Assembly: GCA_046303515.1 (NCBI GenBank)
Contig: JBKCGI010000022.1
Coordinates: 22,035-86,034 of the forward strand
Direction of reading: 5' to 3'
DNA length: 64,000 bases
Origin: M2408 sp046303515
GTDB taxonomy: Bacteria; Bacteroidota; Bacteroidia; Flavobacteriales_D; Crocinitomicaceae
A model generated the notes under the pieces. It did no database searches. It saw nothing but the letters and a program-made list of their open reading frames with translations, and was not told where the DNA came from. The position numbers were made by a program, and so were the translations under genes. This document shows positions 34,494-43,275 of the stretch, in pieces. The number at the start of each line of letters is the position of its first letter. Within the stretch, counting starts at the first letter, position 1.

Positions 34494-34580
34494 ATTCCTC
34501 CCTTGAGGGAGGATAAAGGTGGGTGACCTAAGTAGTTTTTAATTTGTCACCCCTCTCAATCTCCCCTCAAGGGGAGAGGC
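34494..34580. repeat. Double-hairpin repeat between murG and murC
   Basis: TCCTCCC-TTGA-GGGAGGA (34496-34513) and TCTCCCC-TCAA-GGGGAGA (34560-34577) flank a 46-base spacer that itself holds GGGTGACC and GTCACCCC in inverted order. This is the murE-mraY element in opposite orientation, with the same order of parts. Confidence 0.75.
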
Positions 34581-34603
34581 AAGAACCTCGGAAAAGAGAA
34601 AAA

Positions 34604-35965
34604 ATGAAAGATTTAAACACATACAAAAACATATATTTCCTAGGCATCGGTGGAATTGGGATGTCTGCTCTTGCGCGTTATTTTAATCTAAGAAATTTTA
34701 ATGTTGCAGGTTATGACAAAACTCCTTCACCTTTAACAGATGAATTACAAAAGGAAGGAATTAATTGTCATTTTGAAGATTTGGATACAAATGTTCCAAG
34801 TGAATTTCAAGACAAAACCAATACTTTAGTTATTTATACACCAGCTATTCCAAAAGGTTTAGGAGAATTAGTTTATTTCCAAGAACAAGGATTTGATTTG
34901 TTAAAACGTGCTCAAGCTTTAGGTTTGATTACTAAAAACTCTAAAGGTTTAGGAGTTGCGGGCACGCACGGGAAAACAACTACAAGTACCATGTTGACGC
35001 ATATTTTGAATGATTCACATCTAAAATGTTCTGCGTTTTTAGGTGGAATTTCTGCTAACTTCGCTTCCAATTTTGTTTCTTCAACAACTTCAGATTATAC
35101 GGTTATTGAAGCAGATGAATTTGATCGTTCCTTTTTACAACTGTCGCCTTTTGCTTCGATTATTACTTCAACTGATGCTGATCATTTGGATATTTATGGT
35201 GATGCCTCTGTGTTTTTAGAAGGTTTTCAATTGTATGCCAATCAAATTCAGGAACTTGTTGTGATGAAAAAGGGTTTGAATTTAAGTTCAAAAGCTAAGA
35301 TTGTTTCTTATGCCATCAATGAAGATGCGGATTACATCGGAAATAATATCAAAATTCAGCAAGGAAGATTTTTTATAGATGTTGTTACTACAAGTAAAAA
35401 TTGGCTAGCAGTTGAATTGGGTTTACCTGGAATTCATAATGCTGAAAATGCAGTCGCTTGTATTGCTTTATGTGAGTATTTAGGATTGTCTGAAGAAGAA
35501 ATCCGACATGGCTTAAGAACTTTTAAAGGTGTAAAAAGAAGATTTGAATACCAAATTCGAACTGAAAACTTAGTTTACATTGATGATTATGCACATCATC
35601 CAACTGAAATTAAAGCTTTAGTTGATTCGATAAAATTGATTTATCCGAATAAAAAAATAACAGGAATTTTTCAACCACATTTATTCTCTAGAACAAGAGA
35701 TTTTATGGATGCTTTTGCTCATGAATTGTCGCAATTAGATGAATTGATTTTGATGCCAATTTATCCTGCGAGAGAGGAGCCAATTGAAGGAATTACAAGT
35801 GAATTTGTTTTGTCAAAATGCACAAATAGTGTAAAAGCAGTTTTAAGTCCGCAAGAAGCGATTGATAAAGTAACAAAAATCAAAGATGGCGTTATTTTGA
35901 CAATTGGTGCTGGAGATATCGATCGCATTGTTCCAAAAATTAAATCAATTCTTCTAAGCGAATGA
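34604..35965 (+). CDS. murC: UDP-N-acetylmuramate--L-alanine ligase
   Basis: First amino-acid ligase of the stem peptide. From ATG 34604: IYFLGIGGIGMSALARYF (UDP-binding), VAGTHGKTTTSTMLTHIL (ATP loop), IEADEFDRSFL, TSTDADHLDIYGD, and IDDYAHHPTEIKA, the MurC-specific motif. The length of 453 residues is normal. The frame is open up to 34544, but that stretch is hairpin repeat and the conserved domain begins right after 34604. It overlaps ftsQ by 4 bases. Confidence 0.95.
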   Translation: MKDLNTYKNIYFLGIGGIGMSALARYFNLRNFNVAGYDKTPSPLTDELQKEGINCHFEDLDTNVPSEFQDKTNTLVIYTPAIPKGLGELVYFQEQGFDLLKRAQALGLITKNSKGLGVAGTHGKTTTSTMLTHILNDSHLKCSAFLGGISANFASNFVSSTTSDYTVIEADEFDRSFLQLSPFASIITSTDADHLDIYGDASVFLEGFQLYANQIQELVVMKKGLNLSSKAKIVSYAINEDADYIGNNIKIQQGRFFIDVVTTSKNWLAVELGLPGIHNAENAVACIALCEYLGLSEEEIRHGLRTFKGVKRRFEYQIRTENLVYIDDYAHHPTEIKALVDSIKLIYPNKKITGIFQPHLFSRTRDFMDAFAHELSQLDELILMPIYPAREEPIEGITSEFVLSKCTNSVKAVLSPQEAIDKVTKIKDGVILTIGAGDIDRIVPKIKSILLSE

Positions 35966-36771
35966 GAAAATGGTTAAAAATAGCAGCTTGGGTAATCTTT
36001 GCAGTTCTTGTGATTGTGGGATTGAGCATGTCTACTTCTTTCCAAAAAGATTTGGAAACGGAGAAACCTGCCATTTTTATTCATGTGGAAGGTGAAAATG
36101 CTTTTTTGACGGAAAATGAAGTCTATACCCGATTGACGCGAAACAATTTAGTTTATCCAGGACAAAAATTCGATAAATTGAATGTCAAAGCCATTGAAGA
36201 ATACCTTAAATCGATGTCCGAAATCAAGACTTGTAAGGTGTATCAAAATTTGGGAAAAAAGTGGAATATTGACATTGAAATTAGAAAACCGATAGCGCGA
36301 ATTTTTAATTTATCAGGTGATTCTTATTATTTAGATGACTTAGGTCACACGATGGCGGTCTCTCCATTGTATACCGCTAGAGTTGTGGTTGTTACAGGAA
36401 ATATTCCGGATTCAAAACACTCTATTCCAGTTGATAAAATTATTAACAATGATACCTTGAAAACTAAATATTTTTTAGATGATATCTATCGAATTTCTAG
36501 TTATGTTTGTAACGATCCCTTATTGAGTGCTCAAATAGGGCAAATTCACCGTGAAAAAAATGGAGATTTTGTTCTTATCCCGCAAGTGGGCTCGCATACA
36601 ATAATTTTCGGATCAGCTTTTTCGGATGCTGAAGTTGAAGAGAAATTTAAAAAATTAAAGGTGTTCTACGACGAAGGACTACCTTTTGAAGGTTGGAATA
36701 AATACGATATCATCAATTTGAAGTATAAAAAGCAAATTGTTTGTAAAAAAATAAAGGAAGAAGAATTATGA
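35962..36771 (+). CDS. ftsQ: FtsQ-like division protein
   Basis: A bitopic membrane protein with a single N-terminal span at about 6-22 (AAWVIFAVLVIVGLSM) and a periplasmic part. FIHVEGENAFLTENEVYTRL resembles the POTRA-type start of FtsQ, and KTCKVYQNLGKKWNIDIEIRKP the strand that follows. Position directly before ftsA and overlap with both neighbours (4 bases each side) support the call. Sequence similarity to proteobacterial FtsQ is low, as usual in this phylum. The length is 269 residues. Confidence 0.82.
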   Translation: MRKWLKIAAWVIFAVLVIVGLSMSTSFQKDLETEKPAIFIHVEGENAFLTENEVYTRLTRNNLVYPGQKFDKLNVKAIEEYLKSMSEIKTCKVYQNLGKKWNIDIEIRKPIARIFNLSGDSYYLDDLGHTMAVSPLYTARVVVVTGNIPDSKHSIPVDKIINNDTLKTKYFLDDIYRISSYVCNDPLLSAQIGQIHREKNGDFVLIPQVGSHTIIFGSAFSDAEVEEKFKKLKVFYDEGLPFEGWNKYDIINLKYKKQIVCKKIKEEEL

Positions 36772-38075
36772 CTACAGTAATTGTTGGATTAGACATTGGA
36801 ACGACAAAAATTGCTTGTTTCGTAGGTACCAAAAACGAACATGGCAAGATTGAAATTTTATCTATGGGGAAAAGTGAATCCCTTGGAGTTTCTCGTGGAA
36901 TGGTTTCAAATATTAACAATACTGTTGAGTCTATCAAATTGGCAGTTGAAGAGGCAAAGTCACGCTTAAGTGGTGAATTAATTATTCGCAACGTAATCGT
37001 TGGTATTGCTGGTCAACACATTAAAAGTTTACAACACAGAGGAATTTACACACGTCAACAAAACGACACAGAAATTGCTCAAAAAGATATTGATGCTTTA
37101 ATTGAAGACATGTATCGTTTGGTTATGCAACCAGGTGAAGCAATTATTCACGTTTTACCACAAGAATATATTGTTGATAGCGAACAAGGAATTAAAGATC
37201 CAATTGGAATGTCAGGTGTGCGTTTGGAAGCAAATTTCCACATCATCACAGGTCAATTAACAGCTGCAATGAACATCAACAAATGTGTTCAACGCGCTGG
37301 ATTAGAAGTGAAAGATACGATTTTGGAGCCTTTAGCATCTGCTGAAGCTGTTTTGTCTGAAGAGGAAAAAGACGCTGGAATTGTTTTAGTTGACATCGGC
37401 GGAGGTACAACTGATATTGCCATTTTCCATGAGGGAATCATTCGTCATACTGCCGTTATTCCTTTTGGAGGAAATGTGATTACGGACGATATCAAAGAAG
37501 GTTGTTCAATCATGCGTAAACAAGCTGAAAAGTTAAAAATGCGTTTTGGATCAGCACTTTCTAGTGAAAGTCAAGAAAATGAAGTTGTTTGCATTCCTGG
37601 TTTAAGAGGAAGAGAGCCGAAAGAAATTTCAGTTAAAAACTTAGCAAGCATTATTCAAGCAAGAATGGAAGAAATCATAGAACATGTTTACTATGAAATC
37701 AGAAATTCAGGATACGAGAAAAAATTAATTGGTGGAATTGTTGTTACAGGAGGTGGTTCTCAGTTGAAACACATTACTCAATTATTTGAATTTATAACTG
37801 GAATGGATACACGAATTGGATATCCAACAGAACATTTAGGAAGTTCAAATAATTTCGAAAACTTAACTAGTCCAATGTACTCAACAGGAATTGGTTTGGT
37901 AATCAAAGGATTCGAAAAAAATGAAAAAACAAAAACAGTAAAAGAAGAGGAAGTAGTCATTAAGGGCAAAAAAGTAAAAACACATTCTGAAGGTGATGCA
38001 AAAAAGGGATCTTTTTTCGAGTCTATCATCAAAGGTGTGAAGAATGTTCCGAACATGTTTACTGACGAAGATTAA
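36768..38075 (+). CDS. ftsA: Cell-division protein FtsA
   Basis: Actin-like ATPase that tethers FtsZ to the membrane. VGLDIGTTKIACFVGTKN is the phosphate-1 motif, VLVDIGGGTTDIAIFHEG the phosphate-2 motif, and IGGIVVTGGGSQLKHI the adenosine motif. A domain-1C stretch (HVLPQEYIVD) is typical. At the C-terminus KGSFFESIIKGVKNVPNMFTDED can form the membrane-targeting amphipathic helix. The length is 435 residues. It overlaps ftsQ by 4 bases; ftsZ follows by 32 bases. Confidence 0.95.
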   Translation: MTTVIVGLDIGTTKIACFVGTKNEHGKIEILSMGKSESLGVSRGMVSNINNTVESIKLAVEEAKSRLSGELIIRNVIVGIAGQHIKSLQHRGIYTRQQNDTEIAQKDIDALIEDMYRLVMQPGEAIIHVLPQEYIVDSEQGIKDPIGMSGVRLEANFHIITGQLTAAMNINKCVQRAGLEVKDTILEPLASAEAVLSEEEKDAGIVLVDIGGGTTDIAIFHEGIIRHTAVIPFGGNVITDDIKEGCSIMRKQAEKLKMRFGSALSSESQENEVVCIPGLRGREPKEISVKNLASIIQARMEEIIEHVYYEIRNSGYEKKLIGGIVVTGGGSQLKHITQLFEFITGMDTRIGYPTEHLGSSNNFENLTSPMYSTGIGLVIKGFEKNEKTKTVKEEEVVIKGKKVKTHSEGDAKKGSFFESIIKGVKNVPNMFTDED

Positions 38076-38107
38076 AAGTAATTAACATTAACTAAAAAAT
38101 AAAAAAC

Positions 38108-39721
38108 ATGGAGTTCGATTTACCAAAGGAAATTAATTCAATCATTAAAGTGATTGGAGTTGGTGGTGGCGGAAGTAACGCTGTAAATCACATGTACAAC
38201 CAAGGAATTAAAGGTGTTGACTTTATCGTATGCAATACAGATAGACAAGCATTAGATATTTCTCCAGTTCCATTTAAAATTCAATTGGGACCAAGTTTAA
38301 CAGAAGGTTTAGGAGCAGGTTCAATTCCAGAAATTGGGAAAAATGCTGCTGTTGAAAATATTGAAGAAATTCGCGAATTGCTTTCAAAAAATACGAAGAT
38401 GGTTTTCGTAACTGCTGGAATGGGTGGTGGTACTGGTACTGGTGCTGCTCCTGTGATTGCGCAAGTTGCAAAAGAATTAGGTATTTTGACTGTTGGAATT
38501 GTTACTGTACCTTTCAATTTTGAAGGAAGAAAACGTCGCCAACAAGCAGAAGATGGTTTGGAGCAAATGCGTCAAAACGTTGATACTTTATTGGTTATCA
38601 ATAACGAAAGATTACGTGAAATGAGCGGTAACCTTTCTATTGGTAATGCTTTTGCTCAAGCAGATGATGTTGTAAACATTGCTGCTAAAGGTATTGCTGA
38701 AGTAATTTCAGTTACAGGTATCATGAACGTCGATTTCAAAGATGTGAATACGGTAATGAAAGATTCAGGTAAAGCGATCATGGGTTCTGCTAGTGCTGAA
38801 GGTGAACAAAGAGCAATTCAAGCTGTGAAAAGTGCAATGAATTCTCCATTGTTGAATGATAACGATATTACTGGAGCTAAATATGTATTATTGAACATCA
38901 CTTACGGTGATAAAGAAGTCTTGATGGATGAAATTACTGAAATCACTGACTTTATTCAAGATGAAGCTGGTTCTACTGCAGATGTTATTTGGGGACATGG
39001 ATATGACGCAACATTGGGAGATAAATTATGTGTAACGATTATCGCTACTGGGTTTACAAATAATGCACCTTTAACTGGTTTTGAAAAAGCTCCAGAGAAA
39101 AAAGTTGTTGTTTTGGAAGATGAAGTGAAAACTGAAATCGTTTCTCCTTTAAATAATCCAATGGACAAAGTTGCTGAAGCTCCAAAAGTGGAAGAACCGT
39201 ATTTAAAGTCAAATCCAGTTGAAATTAAGACAATTATTGAATCTCCAGTTCAAGAAATTAAATTTACAGAACCAGAAGTTACTGCCGAAAAACAAGAAGA
39301 ATTGGTTTTTGAATTTAAAACTATTGAACCAGAAGCACCACTAGCTGAATTTGGTTGGGATATCAAAAATGAAAAGGTTGAAGAGCCAGTTTCTGACAAG
39401 ATTGTTCATGTTTTAGATGATGAAAAAGAGGTTAAAATTCCTTTAGAAGCTGCAACAACTAGAACAGCAGTTTCTCCAGAAGATCAGCAAAGATTAGTTC
39501 AAAATAGACTAGATCGTATCCAAGAATATACAAAAGTTTTGAAAAAAGTTGATGGAATCAATCAGTTAGAAAAAGAGCCTGCTTTTGTGAGAAGAAATAT
39601 TCAATTAGATAATTCAAATATGAGTTCTGCTTCAAATGTTTCCAGATTTAACATTACATCTGATGAAAATGGAACATCTTTGAAAAGCAACAACTCATTT
39701 TTACACGATAACGTAGATTGA
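38108..39721 (+). CDS. ftsZ: Cell-division GTPase FtsZ
   Basis: Tubulin-like protein that forms the Z-ring. The GTPase domain has VIGVGGGGSNAVNHMYN near residue 16, the tubulin signature GMGGGTGTGAAPVIA near 104-118, and NFEGRKRRQQAEDG. After about residue 325 comes a long acidic, Pro/Glu-rich linker of about 170 residues, then a conserved end (SLKSNNSFLHDNVD) that in Bacteroidota takes the place of the usual short C-terminal peptide. At 537 residues it is far longer than the 380-400 of model species, because of the linker. Confidence 0.96.
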   Translation: MEFDLPKEINSIIKVIGVGGGGSNAVNHMYNQGIKGVDFIVCNTDRQALDISPVPFKIQLGPSLTEGLGAGSIPEIGKNAAVENIEEIRELLSKNTKMVFVTAGMGGGTGTGAAPVIAQVAKELGILTVGIVTVPFNFEGRKRRQQAEDGLEQMRQNVDTLLVINNERLREMSGNLSIGNAFAQADDVVNIAAKGIAEVISVTGIMNVDFKDVNTVMKDSGKAIMGSASAEGEQRAIQAVKSAMNSPLLNDNDITGAKYVLLNITYGDKEVLMDEITEITDFIQDEAGSTADVIWGHGYDATLGDKLCVTIIATGFTNNAPLTGFEKAPEKKVVVLEDEVKTEIVSPLNNPMDKVAEAPKVEEPYLKSNPVEIKTIIESPVQEIKFTEPEVTAEKQEELVFEFKTIEPEAPLAEFGWDIKNEKVEEPVSDKIVHVLDDEKEVKIPLEAATTRTAVSPEDQQRLVQNRLDRIQEYTKVLKKVDGINQLEKEPAFVRRNIQLDNSNMSSASNVSRFNITSDENGTSLKSNNSFLHDNVD

Positions 39722-39723
39722 TA

Positions 39724-40170
39724 ATGACATTTACAGAAAAAATAAACGCTGATATCAAAACAGCAATGTTGGCTAAAGACAAAGAGAAATTAGCTGCATT
39801 GAGAGATATCAAATCCAAATTAATGTTGGAAGCAACTTCTGGAGCTGGTGAAGTAAGCGAGGAAACAGCAATGAAAATTGTGATGAAATTATACAAACAA
39901 CGTATGGAAACATATCAATTGTATATCGAACAAAATCGCGAGGATTTGGCAAAAGATGAAATTTTTCAAGCTCAAGTGATTGAAGCTTACATGCCAAAAA
40001 TGTTGTCCGAAGACGAAGTTAGAACAGAAGTTATTAATGCAATTGCGCAATCTGGAGCGAAAGGTCCACAAGAAATGGGGAAAGTTATGGGAATACTTTC
40101 GGGGAAACTAGCCGGTAAAGCCGATGGAAAACTCATATCAACCCTTGTTAAGGAAGAATTATCTAAATAA
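39724..40170 (+). CDS. GatB/YqeY domain-containing protein
   Basis: A 148-residue soluble protein of the YqeY family, related to the tail domain of the amidotransferase subunit GatB that contacts tRNA. Seen: KINADIKTAMLAKDKEKLAALRDIKS at the N-terminus (in parts), VMKLYKQRMETYQLY, EAYMPKMLSEDEV and GPQEMGKVMGILSGKLAGKAD near the C-terminus, the usual order. The ATG at 39724 directly follows the ftsZ stop and is preferred over the TTG at 39718 that overlaps it. It is the last gene before a strong terminator, so it is co-transcribed with ftsZ. Confidence 0.9.
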   Translation: MTFTEKINADIKTAMLAKDKEKLAALRDIKSKLMLEATSGAGEVSEETAMKIVMKLYKQRMETYQLYIEQNREDLAKDEIFQAQVIEAYMPKMLSEDEVRTEVINAIAQSGAKGPQEMGKVMGILSGKLAGKADGKLISTLVKEELSK

Positions 40171-40189
40171 GAAAATTCTTAAATTACGT

Positions 40190-40223
40190 AAAAACCACTT
40201 GTCTTTGATAAGTGGTTTTTTTG
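40190..40223 (+). terminator. Terminator of the dcw cluster
   Basis: AAAACCACTT pairs with AAGTGGTTTT around a 9-base loop and is followed by a run of T. It sits 20 bases after the yqeY-like stop. Confidence 0.85.
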
Positions 40224-40328
40224 TTTAGGATTGCAAGTAAATGCATTATTTAATATAGGACAAATAATCTTTTTTATATTTTTTTTGTAATTTCACAAAC
40301 CATTTAAAATTACAAACGTTAAGACTAT

Positions 40329-40943
40329 ATGCTAAGAAAACTCTATATTCCGCTCTTTATTTTTGTACTCCTTTCGTTTAAAGGTGAAAAAGAATTTGCA
40401 ATTGGTGATGTTGCTCCTTTATCAGAAGTAAAAATGAAAAACATTGATAGCAAGGAACTATCGCTTAAAACTGCTGTTGGCAAAAAAGGCCTCTTAGTTG
40501 TTTTTTCATGTAATACATGTCCATTTGTAGTTGGTAATGAAAATTTTGCTGGTTGGGAAAAACAGTATAACGAAATTTATGATTTAGCTCAAAAATTAGA
40601 AATCAATATGATTTTGGTAAATTCTAATGAGGCTAAGAGAGACGGAGATGATTCTTTTGATAAGATGAAAGAGCACGCTAAAGAGTTAAATTATAAGATG
40701 CCCTATTTAGTTGATGAAAATTCACAATTGGCAAACGAATTTGCGGCTAAAACAACTCCTCACGCTTATTTATTGGATTCCAGTTTAAAATTAGTTTATA
40801 AAGGGAGTATAGACAATTCTTGGGATACTAAAAAAACAGAAACACTCAGTTATGTGAAAAATGCCCTCCAAGAATTAAAAGAAAATAAAACAATAACAAC
40901 TAATAAATCTGAACCAAGAGGATGTAGCATAAAACGCAAATAA
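40329..40943 (+). CDS. Secreted thioredoxin-like (redoxin) protein
   Basis: A 204-residue protein with an N-terminal hydrophobic signal (LYIPLFIFVLLSF) and a redoxin fold. VVFSCNTCPFV carries the CxxC pair in place of the usual single peroxidatic Cys, and TTPHAYLLD gives the cis-proline loop. The end EPRGCSIKRK has one more Cys and is a conserved tail of this subgroup. It likely works as a thiol oxidoreductase in the periplasm; substrate unknown. The following protease gene has a possible start overlapping its stop, so the two may be co-transcribed. Confidence 0.8.
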   Translation: MLRKLYIPLFIFVLLSFKGEKEFAIGDVAPLSEVKMKNIDSKELSLKTAVGKKGLLVVFSCNTCPFVVGNENFAGWEKQYNEIYDLAQKLEINMILVNSNEAKRDGDDSFDKMKEHAKELNYKMPYLVDENSQLANEFAAKTTPHAYLLDSSLKLVYKGSIDNSWDTKKTETLSYVKNALQELKENKTITTNKSEPRGCSIKRK

Positions 40944-40984
40944 TGAGCACGAAGTCTCTCGAATACATCAAAAAATATCAATTT

Positions 40985-43228
40985 ATGAGAAATAAAATTT
41001 TACAATCAATAGCTTTAAGTCTTTTTGTTGGACTTTTATCAGCACAAGTTCAAAAACTTGGAACTCCGATATCTTTCAAAAATAAGGTAGGTCTTACCAA
41101 AAATGGATTCGTTTTACCTGTTATAAATAATTTAGAATCCTTAAATTATTATACAAATTTAGCCCAAGCTAATGGTGAGAAAATGATGCAATACGGTGTT
41201 TCTCATAATGTACAAATTAATTTCTTTTCCAATGCAGAAAAGAAAGTTCTACCGAATGGGGATAATTTATATCAATTTTTTATTGAGAGCCAAAATGCAA
41301 TTTCTTTAAATGTAATTTTCAGTAAATTTCATTTGGAACAAGGAACAGTTTTATATATTTTTAATCAAGAAAGAACAAAATATATCGGTGCTTATACTAG
41401 TTTAAACAATAATATTCAAAATGAATTAGGGACTGAATTATTGTATACAGAAAAGTTATTTATTGAAGTCCAAGAACCTAAATTAAATGAAAATAAATCA
41501 ATCCTTGAAATTGGTCGAATAATACATGGCTTTGTTAACTTGGATGATTTAGTAGAAAAAGCATTAAATGAATCCGGTGATTGTAATATTGATGTCAATT
41601 GTCCGCAAGGAGGTGGATGGGAAATTCCAAGAAACGGTGTTGCCATGATGGTTAATGGGACTGGTGGATTTTGTACCGGTTCGATGGTAAATAATACAGC
41701 AGGTACAACAACACCATATTTTTTAACTGCTAATCATTGCGGTTCTGGTCCTGGTTCTTGGGTATTCCGTTTTCGATGGGAATCACCTGCTGACCAAGCA
41801 GATTGTGGAACAAATGCACCTTCAGTTAATGGTCCTGAAAATATGAATATAAACGGTGGGGTTACGAGAGCAAATTATGGCCCATCAGATTTTCATTTGA
41901 TAGAGCTTAATAGTATTCCTGATCAATTGTGGGATGTTACTTATAATGGATGGGATAAATCGGGGGTAGCCCCAAGTTCTGGAGCTGGTATTCATCATCC
42001 TTCTGGAGATATTAAAAAAATCGCAATTTCTTCATCAACTTTTGGAGTTGGTAGTTTTGGAGGTTCTCCTCAAAACCATTGGAGAGCCTATTGGTCAGAT
42101 GGTGTAACTGAAGGAGGTTCATCTGGTTCACCTTTGTTCGATCAATACCGAAGAATAGTTGGTCAATTACACGGAGGTGGTTCATATTGTGGTTCCAATG
42201 ATATGTCAGATTTTTATGGACAATTTAGTGCTTCATGGATTGGAGGAGGAACACCTTCTACGCGATTAAGTGATTGGTTAGACCCTCAAAATACGGGTGT
42301 TGATTTTATTGATGCAAATGTTACAAATAGTTTAGATCCATTTTTCACTTCTAATGTAATTGGAGCGCAAGGAACTTTTTGTTCTGGCACATATACACCA
42401 AAAGTTGTCTTAACGAATGGAGGTAGTGTTATTATGACAAGTGCAACAATAACTTATAATATTGATGGAGTTGATCAAACTTTTTCCTGGAATGGAAATT
42501 TAGGTCTTTTTGAATCAGACACAATTACCTTACCAACTCAAAACTTCAACGGTGGAAGTCATACGATTTCAATAACAGTTTCTAATCCAAATGGTACAAT
42601 TGATGAGAATTTAAATAATAATACTGTTTCTAATACTTTTTTGGTTATTGTTGGTGGACAGCAGTATGTTTTAGAGCTGAATTTAGACTGCTATGCAAAT
42701 GAAACTACATGGGAAATAATTGATTCTAATTCCAATGTTATTTTTAATGGTGGTCCATATGAGGATATTAATGCTAACTATACCGTCAGCGAAGATATTT
42801 GTTTAAATGCTGGATGTTATGATTTAATAGTAAACGATGAATATGGTGATGGTATGTCAAGTTCACAATGTGATGATGGTTCTTTTAACATACATGATTC
42901 AAATTTGGATACTTTAGCTTTCCTAGATTCAGCTGAAGCGAATTTTGGTTTTTCAATTGCAAAAAACTTTTGTATTAATGTTTCTGAGCTTGAAATTCTT
43001 GAAAATACAAGTATATCAATTTTTCCAAATCCAATTGTAGATTATGTTTACGTAACATCTGAAAATTTACTTGAGGAAATAATAATCTCGGATATTACTG
43101 GAAAAGTTATTTTTCAACAAAAAATAAACCTTAATCAATTTAAATTAAAACTGGATTTCAATAGTGGAGTTTATTTTATTTATGTAAAGGATTCCAAGAA
43201 TGAATTAATAAAAAAATTGGTTAAGTAA
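40985..43228 (+). CDS. Secreted trypsin-like serine protease with T9SS sorting domain
   Basis: From ATG 40985: signal peptide (MRNKILQSIALSLFVGLLSA), a propeptide-like region to about 210, then a lysyl-endopeptidase-like S1 domain with catalytic His251 in FLTANHCG, Asp302 in SDFHLIEL and Ser380 in GGSSGSPLF. After about 435 there is a CARDB-type beta domain, then a Cys-containing segment with NDEYGDGMSSSQCDDGSFNI, and a type A T9SS sorting domain from about 670 (SIFPNPIVDYVYV to KKLVK). Expected to be secreted through T9SS. A longer start at 40943 is possible but would push the signal peptide inward. Confidence 0.88.
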   Translation: MRNKILQSIALSLFVGLLSAQVQKLGTPISFKNKVGLTKNGFVLPVINNLESLNYYTNLAQANGEKMMQYGVSHNVQINFFSNAEKKVLPNGDNLYQFFIESQNAISLNVIFSKFHLEQGTVLYIFNQERTKYIGAYTSLNNNIQNELGTELLYTEKLFIEVQEPKLNENKSILEIGRIIHGFVNLDDLVEKALNESGDCNIDVNCPQGGGWEIPRNGVAMMVNGTGGFCTGSMVNNTAGTTTPYFLTANHCGSGPGSWVFRFRWESPADQADCGTNAPSVNGPENMNINGGVTRANYGPSDFHLIELNSIPDQLWDVTYNGWDKSGVAPSSGAGIHHPSGDIKKIAISSSTFGVGSFGGSPQNHWRAYWSDGVTEGGSSGSPLFDQYRRIVGQLHGGGSYCGSNDMSDFYGQFSASWIGGGTPSTRLSDWLDPQNTGVDFIDANVTNSLDPFFTSNVIGAQGTFCSGTYTPKVVLTNGGSVIMTSATITYNIDGVDQTFSWNGNLGLFESDTITLPTQNFNGGSHTISITVSNPNGTIDENLNNNTVSNTFLVIVGGQQYVLELNLDCYANETTWEIIDSNSNVIFNGGPYEDINANYTVSEDICLNAGCYDLIVNDEYGDGMSSSQCDDGSFNIHDSNLDTLAFLDSAEANFGFSIAKNFCINVSELEILENTSISIFPNPIVDYVYVTSENLLEEIIISDITGKVIFQQKINLNQFKLKLDFNSGVYFIYVKDSKNELIKKLVK

Positions 43229-43247
43229 ATTTTGTGAATAAATTTTT

Positions 43248-43255
43248 TATTTTTG
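43248..43255 (+). promoter_or_regulatory. -7 box upstream of the PA-domain T9SS gene
   Basis: TATTTTTG matches TAnnTTTG, 20 bases before the ATG at 43276. No good -33 box at the right distance. Confidence 0.3.
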
Positions 43256-43275
43256 ACTCTTAAAACTTTAAACTT

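Noticed and set aside
34544..34603. Upstream start for murC
   Set aside because: The extra 20 codons lie in the hairpin repeat and precede the conserved start of the domain.
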